Counted from the first letter of the stretch, positions 1 through 5,193 are shown. The stretch: DNA of 5,193 bases from Clostridia bacterium (GCA_017472105.1 JAFUQY010000008.1:1-5193); one strand, 5' to 3'. Made by a program: numbers and translations. The notes: generated from the letters alone by a model not told the origin.

Positions 1-148
1 AGCATCTAAGCGTGAAGCCCACCTCAAGATAAGATATCCCACAGCACAGCTGGTAAGGTCACAGGAAGACTACCTGTTTGATAGGTCGGAGGTGTAAGCA
101 CAGTAATGTGTTCAGCTGACCGATACTAATAGACCGAGGGCTTGAACT
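1..148 (+). rRNA. rrl: 23S ribosomal RNA, 3' end (partial)
   Basis: The opening bases match the highly conserved 3' end of bacterial 23S rRNA. The conserved string AAGCGTGAAGCCCACCTCAA is followed by GGTCGGAGGTGTAAGCACAG (83-102) and then by the terminal CTGACCGATACTAATAGACC (115-134). The mature 3' end is placed near the GGGCTTGAAC at 138-147 by analogy with other Firmicutes, so it is uncertain by a few bases. The 5' part of the gene lies outside the window. It is co-transcribed with the 5S rRNA downstream. Confidence 0.96.
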
Positions 149-241
149 ACAAGGTTCTTACTAATCTAAATTGTTGTGTGCTAATCATTTCTCTCTTGTT
201 TGGTTTTCAATGAGCGTTCTTCGATGAGGAAGCTCATCAAT
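149..241 (+). other. 23S-5S rRNA transcribed spacer
   Basis: This short AT-rich spacer separates the 23S end from the 5S gene and contains no tRNA. It holds an imperfect stem in which ATGAGC (210-215) pairs with GCTCAT (232-237), continued inside by TTC (217-219) pairing with GAA (229-231). The stem sits just upstream of the 5S and may be a processing structure. That role is inferred only from its position. Confidence 0.7.
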
Positions 242-359
<118 letters not shown>

Positions 360-361
360 TG

Positions 362-397
362 AAGCATCTCAGTTAATGAGGTGCTTTTTTTGTTTTT
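362..397 (+). terminator. Intrinsic terminator of the rRNA operon
   Basis: AAGCATCTCA (362-371) pairs with TGAGGTGCTT (377-386) as a 10-bp stem with one G-U pair and a five-base loop. It is followed by a seven-base T run (385-391, partly in the stem) and a second run of five T after one G. It begins three bases after the 5S helix I, as expected for an rRNA operon terminator. Confidence 0.93.
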
Positions 398-419
398 GTT
401 TCAAAAAATACAGAAAAAC

Positions 420-446
420 GAAACAATTTTCCGGTCTGAAACGTCT
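420..446 (+). promoter_or_regulatory. Candidate ECF-sigma promoter, probably autoregulatory
   Basis: GAAAC (420-424) and CGTC (442-445, followed by TT) are separated by 17 bases. This matches the promoter pattern used by the SigM/SigV/SigW group of ECF sigma factors (TGAAAC, 16-17 bases, CGTC/CGTA). A T-rich tract follows the -35 element, as is common in that class. A start near 452 would leave a leader of about 30 bases containing the ribosome binding site at 465-471. Because the downstream gene encodes an ECF-type sigma factor, self-activation is the natural inference. It is not proven. Confidence 0.65.
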
Positions 447-464
447 TAAAAGAAGATTACATTC

Positions 465-471
465 AAGGAGG
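465..471 (+). promoter_or_regulatory. Ribosome binding site that fixes the TTG start of the sigma factor gene
   Basis: AAGGAGG is a full match to the anti-Shine-Dalgarno sequence. It lies nine bases before TTG at 481, which is in frame with the sigma factor. The ATG codons further upstream in the same frame fall inside the 5S rRNA and the region of its terminator, and none has such a site. Confidence 0.85.
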
Positions 472-480
472 ACTGTTGAT

Positions 481-1032
481 TTGATCAATTTTCAGTATGT
501 TATTGACTCGCTCGAAACTGAAGAACAGCGGATGACGGCGGAGATGATCTTCGAAAACTATAAGAATATGATGTACCACACGGCGTATGACGTTCTGCGT
601 CACAGGGAAGATGCAGAAGATGCAGTAACCGCGGCGATGATTAAGCTCTGCCGGAACATGGATCTTGTGTTTTCAGTGAAGCCGGAGCGCGTACCGAGAC
701 TGGTGTACACAACTGTTCGAAATACTGCGATTGATTTTTACCGCTCAAGACAACTCAGGAAAACAGTTTCGCTGGATGAAGCAGGAATTGATCCGGCAGA
801 TGATGAAGATTTGTTTGGGGATGTCGAGGATTTCGGAGTTTTGCAGAAATATGTCGATGCACTGGCGGAAAAATACAAAACGATTTTGCTCCTGCGATAC
901 GTGGACGGACTGAAAAACAGGGAAATCGCGCGGCTTCTCGGCATCCCAGAGGGCACGGTTTCCACACGGATGGATCGTGCGCGGAGACAGCTGCGTGATA
1001 TGTACCGGAAGGAGGCTGAACAGAATGGCTGA
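481..1032 (+). CDS. ECF-type RNA polymerase sigma factor (sigma-70 family)
   Basis: This 183-residue protein is the size of an ECF sigma factor, with only regions 2 and 4. Region 2 (about residues 18-90) includes the hydrophobic and aromatic stretch around NYKNMMYHTAYDVL, the acidic REDAEDAV motif (42-49) typical of core-binding region 2.2, and VRNTAIDFYRSR (79-90) of regions 2.3-2.4. An acidic linker (about 98-117) joins region 4 (about 118-176), whose helix-turn-helix reads NREIARLLGIPEGTVSTRMD (146-165). The TTG start at 481 is chosen because AAGGAGG lies nine bases upstream and an ECF-type promoter precedes it. A longer in-frame reading would start inside the 5S rRNA. The gene overlaps the next one by eight bases, so the two are probably translationally coupled. 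It should direct RNA polymerase to stress-type promoters. The signal and regulon cannot be read from the sequence. Confidence 0.93.
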   Translation: MINFQYVIDSLETEEQRMTAEMIFENYKNMMYHTAYDVLRHREDAEDAVTAAMIKLCRNMDLVFSVKPERVPRLVYTTVRNTAIDFYRSRQLRKTVSLDEAGIDPADDEDLFGDVEDFGVLQKYVDALAEKYKTILLLRYVDGLKNREIARLLGIPEGTVSTRMDRARRQLRDMYRKEAEQNG

Positions 1033-1708
1033 AATGGAACATAATCGGGTAAAAGAGGGAATGCGGACTGCGATGGCACCGCTCGCCGAAGAACGGGAAC
1101 GCCTGATTGCGGCGTATAATGCAATTCCGTATGAGTACACGGCGCGGACGATGCGCAGAATCCGTCGGCTGTTCCGGATGCAGAAGGTGAAAGCATTCGG
1201 AAAAACGGCAGCGCAGTGGGGCAAACGCGCAGCTGTGATTGTTCTGGTGCTACTGACCCTGGCGCTTGCGGCATGCGTGGCAATCAAGCCTCTGCGAGAA
1301 AAGCTGGCGAATGCGTTTTTGACGTGGACGGAAATAAGCGTGGAAGTACACTTTGAAAAAACAGCGGAGGAAACTGTCTGTAAATTTATGACATACGTTC
1401 CGGAGGGATACGAGTGTATAGAAAACAAAGAGGTTAACGGTTATCAAATCTCTACATACATGAATGACGAAGGGATTTACATCGGTTTTACACGCAAGCC
1501 ATATCATGAAAACAATTATACGAGTTATGACAATAGCGATTACACTTGCGAGAAAAACGAAATAGGAGATTTGGATTGTGTGCTGATGCGTCACAAAGAG
1601 GATGAGCAGGATTTTATGATAACATGGACGGATGAAGGATGTATATATGTAATAACCGCCTACCTCCCCATCGAAGAGCTGATAAAAATCGTCGAAAACG
1701 TCCGCTGA
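1025..1708 (+). CDS. DUF4367-like single-pass membrane protein, probable anti-sigma factor
   Basis: This 227-residue protein starts at ATG 1025, nine bases after AAGGAGG (1009-1015) and inside the end of the sigma gene. An N-terminal cytoplasmic part (about 1-68) is rich in Arg and Lys. It is followed by one membrane helix (about 69-87, around VIVLVLLTLALAACVAI) and an outer domain (about 105-227). The outer domain has YVPEGYECIE (124-133) and the ending WTDEGCIYVITAYLPIEELI (201-220), both resembling DUF4367 domains commonly found next to ECF sigma genes. No HxxxCxxC zinc-binding anti-sigma motif is present in the N-terminus, so binding to the sigma factor is inferred from gene order and topology. 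The outer domain carries five cysteines (119, 131, 175, 185, 206). The second half of the gene is visibly richer in A and T than the genes on the opposite strand. Confidence 0.8.
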   Translation: MAEMEHNRVKEGMRTAMAPLAEERERLIAAYNAIPYEYTARTMRRIRRLFRMQKVKAFGKTAAQWGKRAAVIVLVLLTLALAACVAIKPLREKLANAFLTWTEISVEVHFEKTAEETVCKFMTYVPEGYECIENKEVNGYQISTYMNDEGIYIGFTRKPYHENNYTSYDNSDYTCEKNEIGDLDCVLMRHKEDEQDFMITWTDEGCIYVITAYLPIEELIKIVENVR

Positions 1709-1716
1709 ACACAAAA

Positions 1717-1756
1717 ACACCGCCCGAGCCGGAAAAGCTGAGCGGTGTCATTTTTT
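1717..1756. terminator. Bidirectional intrinsic terminator between convergent operons
   Basis: ACACCGC (1717-1723) pairs perfectly with GCGGTGT (1742-1748), and an inner AGC/GCT pair can extend the stem across a small internal loop. On the + strand it is followed by CA and six T (1751-1756). On the - strand it is followed by TTTTTGTGT. It begins eight bases after the stop of the + strand membrane protein and about six bases after the stop of the - strand kinase gene, so one hairpin can serve both. Confidence 0.85.
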
Positions 1757-3464
1757 ATTCAACTACAAAAATGAAGGGATAAACTTCCTGTTCGCCGTTG
1801 ACGATGTAGAATTCGACGTCGGGGCAGGTTTCTTTGAGCCATGCGGTGAGAGCGTCGATGTCATCGGAGGAGGCATCCTTGCCGGCGAAAACGGTAATCA
1901 GATAAAGATCTTCGATGCCCATCTTGGTCAGCAGATCCTTCGCCGCACCGATCATTTCCTTGCAGGAGGTCATCATTTCCTTGCCGACGAAGCCGATGAA
2001 GTCGCCGCGCTCGATGTGAACGCCGTTGAGCTCAGCGTCGCGGATGGAGGGCGAGATGAACCCGGTGGAAACCATCGCCATCGCCTCGTTGAAGGTTTCG
2101 CAGATCTGATCGGGATCGTCGGACTGGAAGTTCATGGACGAAATCGCCGCGTAACCCATGCCGATGTCCTTGCTCTCGATGACGTGTACGGTTCCCTTGG
2201 TGTAGAGCTGTGCAGCCTGCTTTGCCGCCATGACGATGTTGCCGTTGTTCGGGAAGACGTAGATGTGCTCGGAAGAAACCTCAGTGAACGCCTTGAGGAA
2301 ATCCTGCGCGGACGGATTCTGGGTCTGACCGCCGGAAACGATGGCATCCACGCCGAGCTGGCGGAACAGATCCTCAATACCGCTGCCGGATGCAACCGCG
2401 ACCGTGCCGTGCTTCTTGTTCTTTACCGGAACCGGTGCGGGCTTTGCGGATTCCTTATTTTCCTCTTCAACGGTGCTGCTGTGCTGAACGCTCATGTTCT
2501 CGATCTTCACGGTCAGGAATTCACCGTACTGACGGCAGAACTCCAGAACCTTCTCGGGAGTGAGGGTGTGCACGTGAATCTTGATGATGGTGTCGGTCTT
2601 GAACGCCACAATGGAGTCGCCGAGGGTTTGCAGGAAATTGATGATGACATTTACGTCAAACGCCTCGGGATCACACTTTTTGTTCTGAAGCTGGAGAAGC
2701 AGCTCGGTGCAGTAGCCGTAGGTCATTTCGCTGTCGGGACCGAAGCCGGATAAGTCGACTGTGGGAGCGGCAACCGCCTTGTGAACCCCGTCGTCCTCAA
2801 TTTCCTCACCGACAAGGATTTTGTAGAATCCCTGCATGATGTAGAACAGACCCGCGCCGCCGCTGTCGATAACGCCCGCTTCCTTGAGGGTTGCGAGAAG
2901 CTCGGGTGTGCGCTGGAGGGAGTTGTACATCTCCTTAATCAGGTCGGAGAACAGGCTGGTGATGGTGCTCTTTTCGGTAAGACGACCGACCGCAAACTGA
3001 ACTGCTTCGCGGGCAACGGTCAGGATGGTTCCTTCGGTGGGCGTGATGACGGAGGCATATGCCTGCTTGACGCCTTCTTCCAGTGCATGGCCGAGCACCT
3101 GAGCGTCAGCGCGCTGATACTGGGAGAGACCCTTGGTCATGCCCGCGAAGAACTGGGAAAGGATGACGCCGGAGTTGCCGCGCGCGCCGAGAAGCATACC
3201 CTTGGAGAGCTTCTGGGTCACAGCGGACAGGTCGTTGGTCTGAACGCCTTCCAGTGCCGCAACGCCGCCTTCGATTGTCATGCTCATGTTGTCGCCGGTG
3301 TCGCCGTCCGGGACAGGGAAGACGTTGAGATTGTTTACCTCTTCCGCATTGGAGCGAAGCTGAGCCGCACCGCCGCGTACCATGTTGGCAAACATCTCGC
3401 CGTCAAGAAATTTTTCTGCCTCAGGGGAAGCAGGATTCTGTTTCTCGATATCCATCGTATTCAT
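1755..3464 (-). CDS. fakA: Fatty acid kinase catalytic subunit FakA (DAK2/DhaL domain, YloV family)
   Basis: The 569-residue protein is full length for the family. It should transfer phosphate from ATP to a fatty acid held by a FakB/DegV protein, giving acyl-phosphate for membrane lipid synthesis. The N-terminal DhaL domain (about 20-220) contains NVFPVPDGDTGDNM (47-60), whose aspartates D53, D55 and D58 should bind Mg-ATP. It also has LLGARGNSGVILSQ (91-104), PTEGTILTV (142-150) and GVIDSGGAGL (197-206). The middle domain (about 245-330) has C252 and IHVHT (H297, H299), which match in order and spacing the Cys-His-His zinc site I recall for Staphylococcus aureus FakA. A charged, proline-rich linker (about 332-352) leads to a C-terminal DegV-like domain with SGGQTQNPS (377-385) and PNNGNIVMAAKQA (405-417). 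The start is ATG 3464, with GAGGA at 3473-3469 at a short distance. The in-frame ATG three codons later would be too far from it. The gene lies 61 bases downstream of the FakB-like gene, probably in one operon. Confidence 0.93.
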   Translation of the reverse strand: MNTMDIEKQNPASPEAEKFLDGEMFANMVRGGAAQLRSNAEEVNNLNVFPVPDGDTGDNMSMTIEGGVAALEGVQTNDLSAVTQKLSKGMLLGARGNSGVILSQFFAGMTKGLSQYQRADAQVLGHALEEGVKQAYASVITPTEGTILTVAREAVQFAVGRLTEKSTITSLFSDLIKEMYNSLQRTPELLATLKEAGVIDSGGAGLFYIMQGFYKILVGEEIEDDGVHKAVAAPTVDLSGFGPDSEMTYGYCTELLLQLQNKKCDPEAFDVNVIINFLQTLGDSIVAFKTDTIIKIHVHTLTPEKVLEFCRQYGEFLTVKIENMSVQHSSTVEEENKESAKPAPVPVKNKKHGTVAVASGSGIEDLFRQLGVDAIVSGGQTQNPSAQDFLKAFTEVSSEHIYVFPNNGNIVMAAKQAAQLYTKGTVHVIESKDIGMGYAAISSMNFQSDDPDQICETFNEAMAMVSTGFISPSIRDAELNGVHIERGDFIGFVGKEMMTSCKEMIGAAKDLLTKMGIEDLYLITVFAGKDASSDDIDALTAWLKETCPDVEFYIVNGEQEVYPFIFVVE

Positions 3465-3479
3465 GATGTCCTCGTGTGA

Positions 3480-3495
3480 TTATTATATATAATAA
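3480..3495. repeat. 16-base perfect AT palindrome upstream of fakA
   Basis: TTATTATATATAATAA reads the same on both strands and lies 16-31 bases before the fakA start codon, inside the 61-base gap after the FakB-like gene. On the - strand it includes TATAAT, but I find no convincing -35 element at the right distance. It may be a weak internal promoter, an operator, or simply AT-rich spacer sequence. Confidence 0.4.
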
Positions 3496-3525
3496 AAGGA
3501 AGAAATAAATTCGGGAGCAAAGAGA

Positions 3526-4413
3526 TCAGTCAACTCTTTCGTCGCCCCAGTAGAAGAGCGCAACGGTGCCGGGACCGGTGTGGCTGCCGATGGTGGTGCC
3601 GATGCTGTTGATGAGCACCTTGCCGTCGAGGTTGGGGAAGGACTTTTCGACCAGATCCGCAACTGCGCGTGCGTCTTCGAGACAAGCGGAATGGCAGATG
3701 TAGCACTTGCCGCTGTATGCGGTCTTGCCGTCAGCGTGTTCCTTCATGACGTCCACGATGCGCTGGATGACACGCTTCTTCGGACGGATTTTTTCGCGGG
3801 GAATCAGCTTGCCGTTGACGTCAACGTTCATGAGGGGACAGATACCGAGCATGCCGCCGATCGCACCTGCGGTTCTGGAGATGCGGCCGCCCTTGACGAA
3901 GAAGGTCAGGTCGGAAGAGAAGAACCAGTGGTGCATCTTCTTCTTGTTCGCTTCAGCCCATGCTGCGGCTTCTTCAATGCTCATGCCGCCGTCACGCAGA
4001 TCAGCGAGCTTGTCCATGAGAAGACCGTAGCCGGAAGCAGCTGCGAGGGAGTCAACGATGATGAGCTTGCGTTCGGGATACTTCGCGGAGAGCTCCTTCT
4101 GTGCGGCACATGCGGACATGTAGGAACCGGAAATGCCGGAGGAGAGCGTCAGGTGAAGAACGTCCTTGCCTTCAGCGAGGAAGGGTTCGAAATAAGCGAT
4201 GTATTCGCCGGCGCTGACCTGGGAGGTTTTGGTTTCCGCACCCGCAACCATCTTCGCGTAGAATTCTTCGAAGGGGATGCTCTGACCGAGGTCATCGGGA
4301 TAGGAAATGCCGTCGAGGGTGTAGTGGAAGCAGATGTAACGGATGCCGCGGGATTCAAAGTGCTCGCGTGCGAGGTCCGCAGTGGAACAGCAGCTCAGAA
4401 TGTAGTTCTGCAT
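3526..4413 (-). CDS. DegV family fatty-acid-binding protein (FakB-like)
   Basis: This 295-residue protein is the usual length for DegV proteins, which bind one fatty acid and present it to FakA. Family motifs occur in order: STADL (10-14), KTSQVS (62-67), SSGISGSY (91-98), DSLAAASGYG (121-130), FVKGGRIS (172-179) and SHTGPGT (277-283). T63, a serine of SSG, R177 and H278 correspond to positions that contact the lipid carboxylate in characterised FakB proteins; this mapping is from family knowledge. The usual D of the N-terminal DS motif is replaced, giving SCCSTADL. The start is ATG 4413, eight bases after AAAGGA (4427-4422). Two upstream in-frame ATGs at 4455 and 4422 would lack a properly spaced site. 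It precedes fakA by 61 bases on the same strand, so the two likely work together. No symbol is assigned because FakB paralogues with different chain preferences cannot be told apart here. Confidence 0.92.
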   Translation of the reverse strand: MQNYILSCCSTADLAREHFESRGIRYICFHYTLDGISYPDDLGQSIPFEEFYAKMVAGAETKTSQVSAGEYIAYFEPFLAEGKDVLHLTLSSGISGSYMSACAAQKELSAKYPERKLIIVDSLAAASGYGLLMDKLADLRDGGMSIEEAAAWAEANKKKMHHWFFSSDLTFFVKGGRISRTAGAIGGMLGICPLMNVDVNGKLIPREKIRPKKRVIQRIVDVMKEHADGKTAYSGKCYICHSACLEDARAVADLVEKSFPNLDGKVLINSIGTTIGSHTGPGTVALFYWGDERVD

Positions 4414-4421
4414 GGAATTCA

Positions 4422-4427
4422 TCCTTT
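4422..4427 (-). promoter_or_regulatory. Ribosome binding site that fixes the start of the FakB-like gene
   Basis: On the - strand this reads AAAGGA and lies eight bases before the ATG at 4413. The ATG at 4422 overlaps this site, and the ATG at 4455 has no purine-rich site upstream. The protein therefore most likely begins MQNYILSCC, as is usual for the family. Confidence 0.75.
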
Positions 4428-4489
4428 CTTTCAATGCCGACGCCGAGCGAAACAAAGGAAGTTCAGCGTGCGGATTGTTTCAAGTATAA

Positions 4490-4516
4490 AGTATAAACAT
4501 TTTTTTATAGTTACAA
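4490..4516 (-). promoter_or_regulatory. Weak candidate promoter for the FakB-like/fakA operon
   Basis: On the - strand, TTGTAA (4516-4511) and TATACT (4495-4490) are separated by 15 bases, shorter than the preferred 17. TATACT occurs again seven bases further on (4488-4483) because AAGTATA is tandemly repeated at 4482-4495. This would give a leader of about 70 bases before the ATG at 4413. The assignment is tentative, but the region is the natural place for the operon promoter. Confidence 0.4.
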
Positions 4517-4531
4517 GTATTCTACCATATT

Positions 4532-4543
4532 TTTCGCGCGAAA
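4532..4543. repeat. 12-base perfect palindrome with a CGCGCG core
   Basis: TTTCGCGCGAAA is identical on both strands. It lies between the two divergent promoters, just upstream of the candidate promoter for the FakB-like gene. Related CGCGC also occurs at 4577-4580 and nearby. A regulator-binding site is possible, but no known operator is recognised. Confidence 0.45.
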
Positions 4544-4555
4544 TCAACCCTGAGA

Positions 4556-4579
4556 GTGATATTTATCGGGAAATATCGC
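4556..4579. repeat. Inverted repeat GATATTT / AAATATC
   Basis: GATATTT (4558-4564) pairs perfectly with AAATATC (4571-4577) around a six-base loop ATCGGG, and can be extended by a G-U and a G-C pair to nine base pairs. There is no T run after it on the + strand, so it is not a standard terminator. It may be an operator half-site pair or chance structure in AT-rich sequence. Confidence 0.4.
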
Positions 4580-4653
4580 GCATAAAATTGCAGGGACATC
4601 CGCCCGGTACACAAAGATTTGTGAATTGGTCTGTAATTGGAAATTTATCGGGA
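4561..4653 (+). repeat. Pair of 11-base direct repeats ATTTATCGGGA
   Basis: The same 11 bases occur at 4561-4571 and 4643-4653, with starts 82 bases apart. The first copy covers the loop of the inverted repeat at 4556-4579. The second lies about 20 bases upstream of the -35 element of the promoter at 4672. The placement suits a binding site for a regulator of the downstream gene, but this is inference. Confidence 0.4.
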
Positions 4654-4671
4654 GTAAATCCGGAAAAGATA

Positions 4672-4700
4672 TTGCAAAAAAGGAAAAAGTGTGGTACAAT
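4672..4700 (+). promoter_or_regulatory. Housekeeping-type promoter with extended -10 for the secreted protein gene
   Basis: TTGCAA (4672-4677) and TACAAT (4695-4700) are separated by exactly 17 bases. TGG lies directly before the -10 (4692-4694), giving the extended -10 TGn element. The transcript should start near 4707, leaving a leader of about 70 bases before the ATG at 4777. This is the best-formed vegetative promoter in the window. Confidence 0.8.
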
Positions 4701-4718
4701 ACCGGTAGTTATCTAATC

Positions 4719-4751
4719 TGCCATGCTGTGCCCTTGCGCAGTTCGGCGGCA
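4719..4751 (+). other. Leader hairpin in the 5' untranslated region
   Basis: CTGTGC (4726-4731) pairs with GCGCAG (4736-4741) around a CCTT loop, with one G-U pair. TGCC (4719-4722) pairs with GGCA (4748-4751) as an outer stem. It ends 12 bases before the ribosome binding site AAGGAG (4764-4769) and is not followed by a T run. It could stabilise the mRNA or affect translation. It does not resemble a riboswitch that I recognise. Confidence 0.45.
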
Positions 4752-4776
4752 AAATTAAATTACAAGGAGAAATATT

Positions 4777-5193
4777 ATGAAAAGTAGACTCATCAGCGCG
4801 TCTTTAGTGCTTGTGATGCTGCTGACCCTCCTCCCGGCTGCTGTTATGGCAGAAGGTGCTGCGGATGGCATGACCATTTCGGTTGTTTCAAAGTCAGTGA
4901 ATCTCACGGCTGAAACTGTTGAAGTGGATGTCCGCATTGACGGCAACGATGAAGGCATCGTAACGATGACCGTTCCGGTTACCTGGGATAACACGCAGCT
5001 TAAGCTCACAGGTGTAACCGCTAACGAGGAATACGGACTGACCCAGCTCGAGACTGCAAGAGAAATTTCCGGCTGGATCGGCTCAACCGATTATGAACTC
5101 GCGCAGGAAAGAGGCGTATATTATCTCGCATGGGATAATGACCTTGCTTCTGCAAACCACACCGGAGACGGCGTGCTCTGTACGATGACTTTC
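4777..5193 (+). CDS. Secreted protein with an N-terminal cohesin-like domain (3' end outside window)
   Basis: The reading frame from ATG 4777 stays open to the last base of the window, giving 139 residues with no stop, so the protein continues. AAGGAG (4764-4769) lies seven bases upstream. The N-terminus is a clear signal peptide: KSR, a hydrophobic core (about 5-23) and a likely cleavage after VMA at residue 25. The mature part (about 33-139) has alternating beta-strand-like segments, VNLTAETVEVDVRI (41-54), VTMTVPVTWDNTQLKLTGVT (62-81) and VYYLAWDNDLASANHTGDG (104-122), then VLCTMTF (123-end of window). The pattern of a tight W/Y-D-x-x-x-L-x-L-x-x-V strand followed by AWDN...GVL..MTF resembles cohesin domains, which bind dockerin modules in cellulosomes and related surface complexes. 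The match is by eye. Whether a dockerin, more cohesins, or a wall anchor follows cannot be seen. Confidence 0.72.
   Translation, partial: MKSRLISASLVLVMLLTLLPAAVMAEGAADGMTISVVSKSVNLTAETVEVDVRIDGNDEGIVTMTVPVTWDNTQLKLTGVTANEEYGLTQLETAREISGWIGSTDYELAQERGVYYLAWDNDLASANHTGDGVLCTMTF

Larger units (their letters stand above)
4414..4776. other. Divergent intergenic region between the FakB-like gene and the secreted protein gene
   Basis: No gene is supported in this stretch of about 360 bases. The open readings across it are continuations of frames antisense to the FakB-like gene and have no ribosome binding site. It contains a possible promoter reading left, a strong promoter reading right (4672-4700), a CG-centred palindrome (4532-4543), an inverted repeat (4556-4579), an 11-base direct repeat (4561 and 4643) and a leader hairpin (4719-4751). 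No tRNA or known riboswitch class was recognised. Confidence 0.75.

Noticed and set aside
738..1428. Two long readings on the - strand opposite the sigma and membrane protein genes
   Set aside because: They are antisense shadows with no family features, and the + strand genes have clear domains and ribosome binding sites.
2016..3479. Two long + strand readings opposite fakA
   Set aside because: They are antisense to a well-conserved full-length kinase gene. Long antisense frames are expected from its GC-rich third codon positions.
4414..4455. N-terminal extension of the FakB-like protein to the ATG at 4455
   Set aside because: The extra 14 residues are not typical of the family, and the start lacks a ribosome binding site. 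The ATG at 4413 has AAAGGA eight bases upstream.
3580..4716. 378-codon + strand reading opposite the FakB-like gene and into the intergenic region
   Set aside because: Its sequence shows no recognisable domain, and it runs over palindromes and the downstream promoter. It has no credible start signal.
4719..4751. Possible riboswitch in the leader of the secreted protein gene
   Set aside because: The hairpin is small, and no conserved core of a known riboswitch class is visible, so only a plain hairpin is reported.
4755..5009. Short - strand reading opposite the secreted protein gene
   Set aside because: It is antisense to a frame with a signal peptide and a good ribosome binding site, and shows no features of its own.

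Overview
The window looks like chromosomal DNA from a Gram-positive anaerobe of the class Clostridia, plausibly Oscillospiraceae/Ruminococcaceae. This is inferred from several things: strong AAGGAGG-type ribosome binding sites, a clostridial-looking 5S rRNA, an ECF sigma factor paired with a DUF4367-like membrane protein, a FakA/DegV pair, and a secreted protein that resembles cohesin domains. No species can be named from the sequence alone.

Layout. Positions 1-148 are the 3' end of a 23S rRNA. After a spacer of about 93 bases comes a complete 5S rRNA (about 242-359), and the rRNA operon closes with a strong intrinsic terminator (362-397). About 20 bases further on, a sequence matching the ECF-sigma promoter pattern (GAAAC, 17 bases, CGTC; 420-445) precedes a two-gene operon on the + strand. 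It encodes an ECF-type sigma factor with a TTG start (481-1032) and an overlapping single-pass membrane protein (1025-1708), the likely anti-sigma factor. One compact hairpin with T-runs on both sides (about 1717-1756) ends this operon and the convergent operon on the - strand.

That - strand operon runs from a DegV-family fatty-acid-binding protein (FakB-like, 4413-3526) into a three-domain fatty acid kinase catalytic subunit (FakA, 3464-1755). Together they should phosphorylate exogenous or recycled fatty acids to acyl-phosphates for phospholipid synthesis: FakB holds the fatty acid and FakA supplies the phosphate from ATP.

The intergenic region 4414-4776 is divergent. It holds a weak candidate promoter for the FakB-like gene, a 12-base CG-centred palindrome, a 7-9 bp inverted repeat, an 11-base direct repeat, a very good extended -10 promoter (4672-4700) and a small leader hairpin. 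It leads into a secreted protein on the + strand (4777 to beyond the window end) with a signal peptide and a cohesin-like beta-sandwich domain. This gene is cut by the window edge.

Most of the content belongs to recognised families. The points most worth a second look are the apparently self-regulated ECF/DUF4367 module placed directly behind an rRNA operon, the cysteine-rich outer domain of its putative anti-sigma factor, the palindromes in the divergent intergenic region, and the truncated cohesin-like protein.
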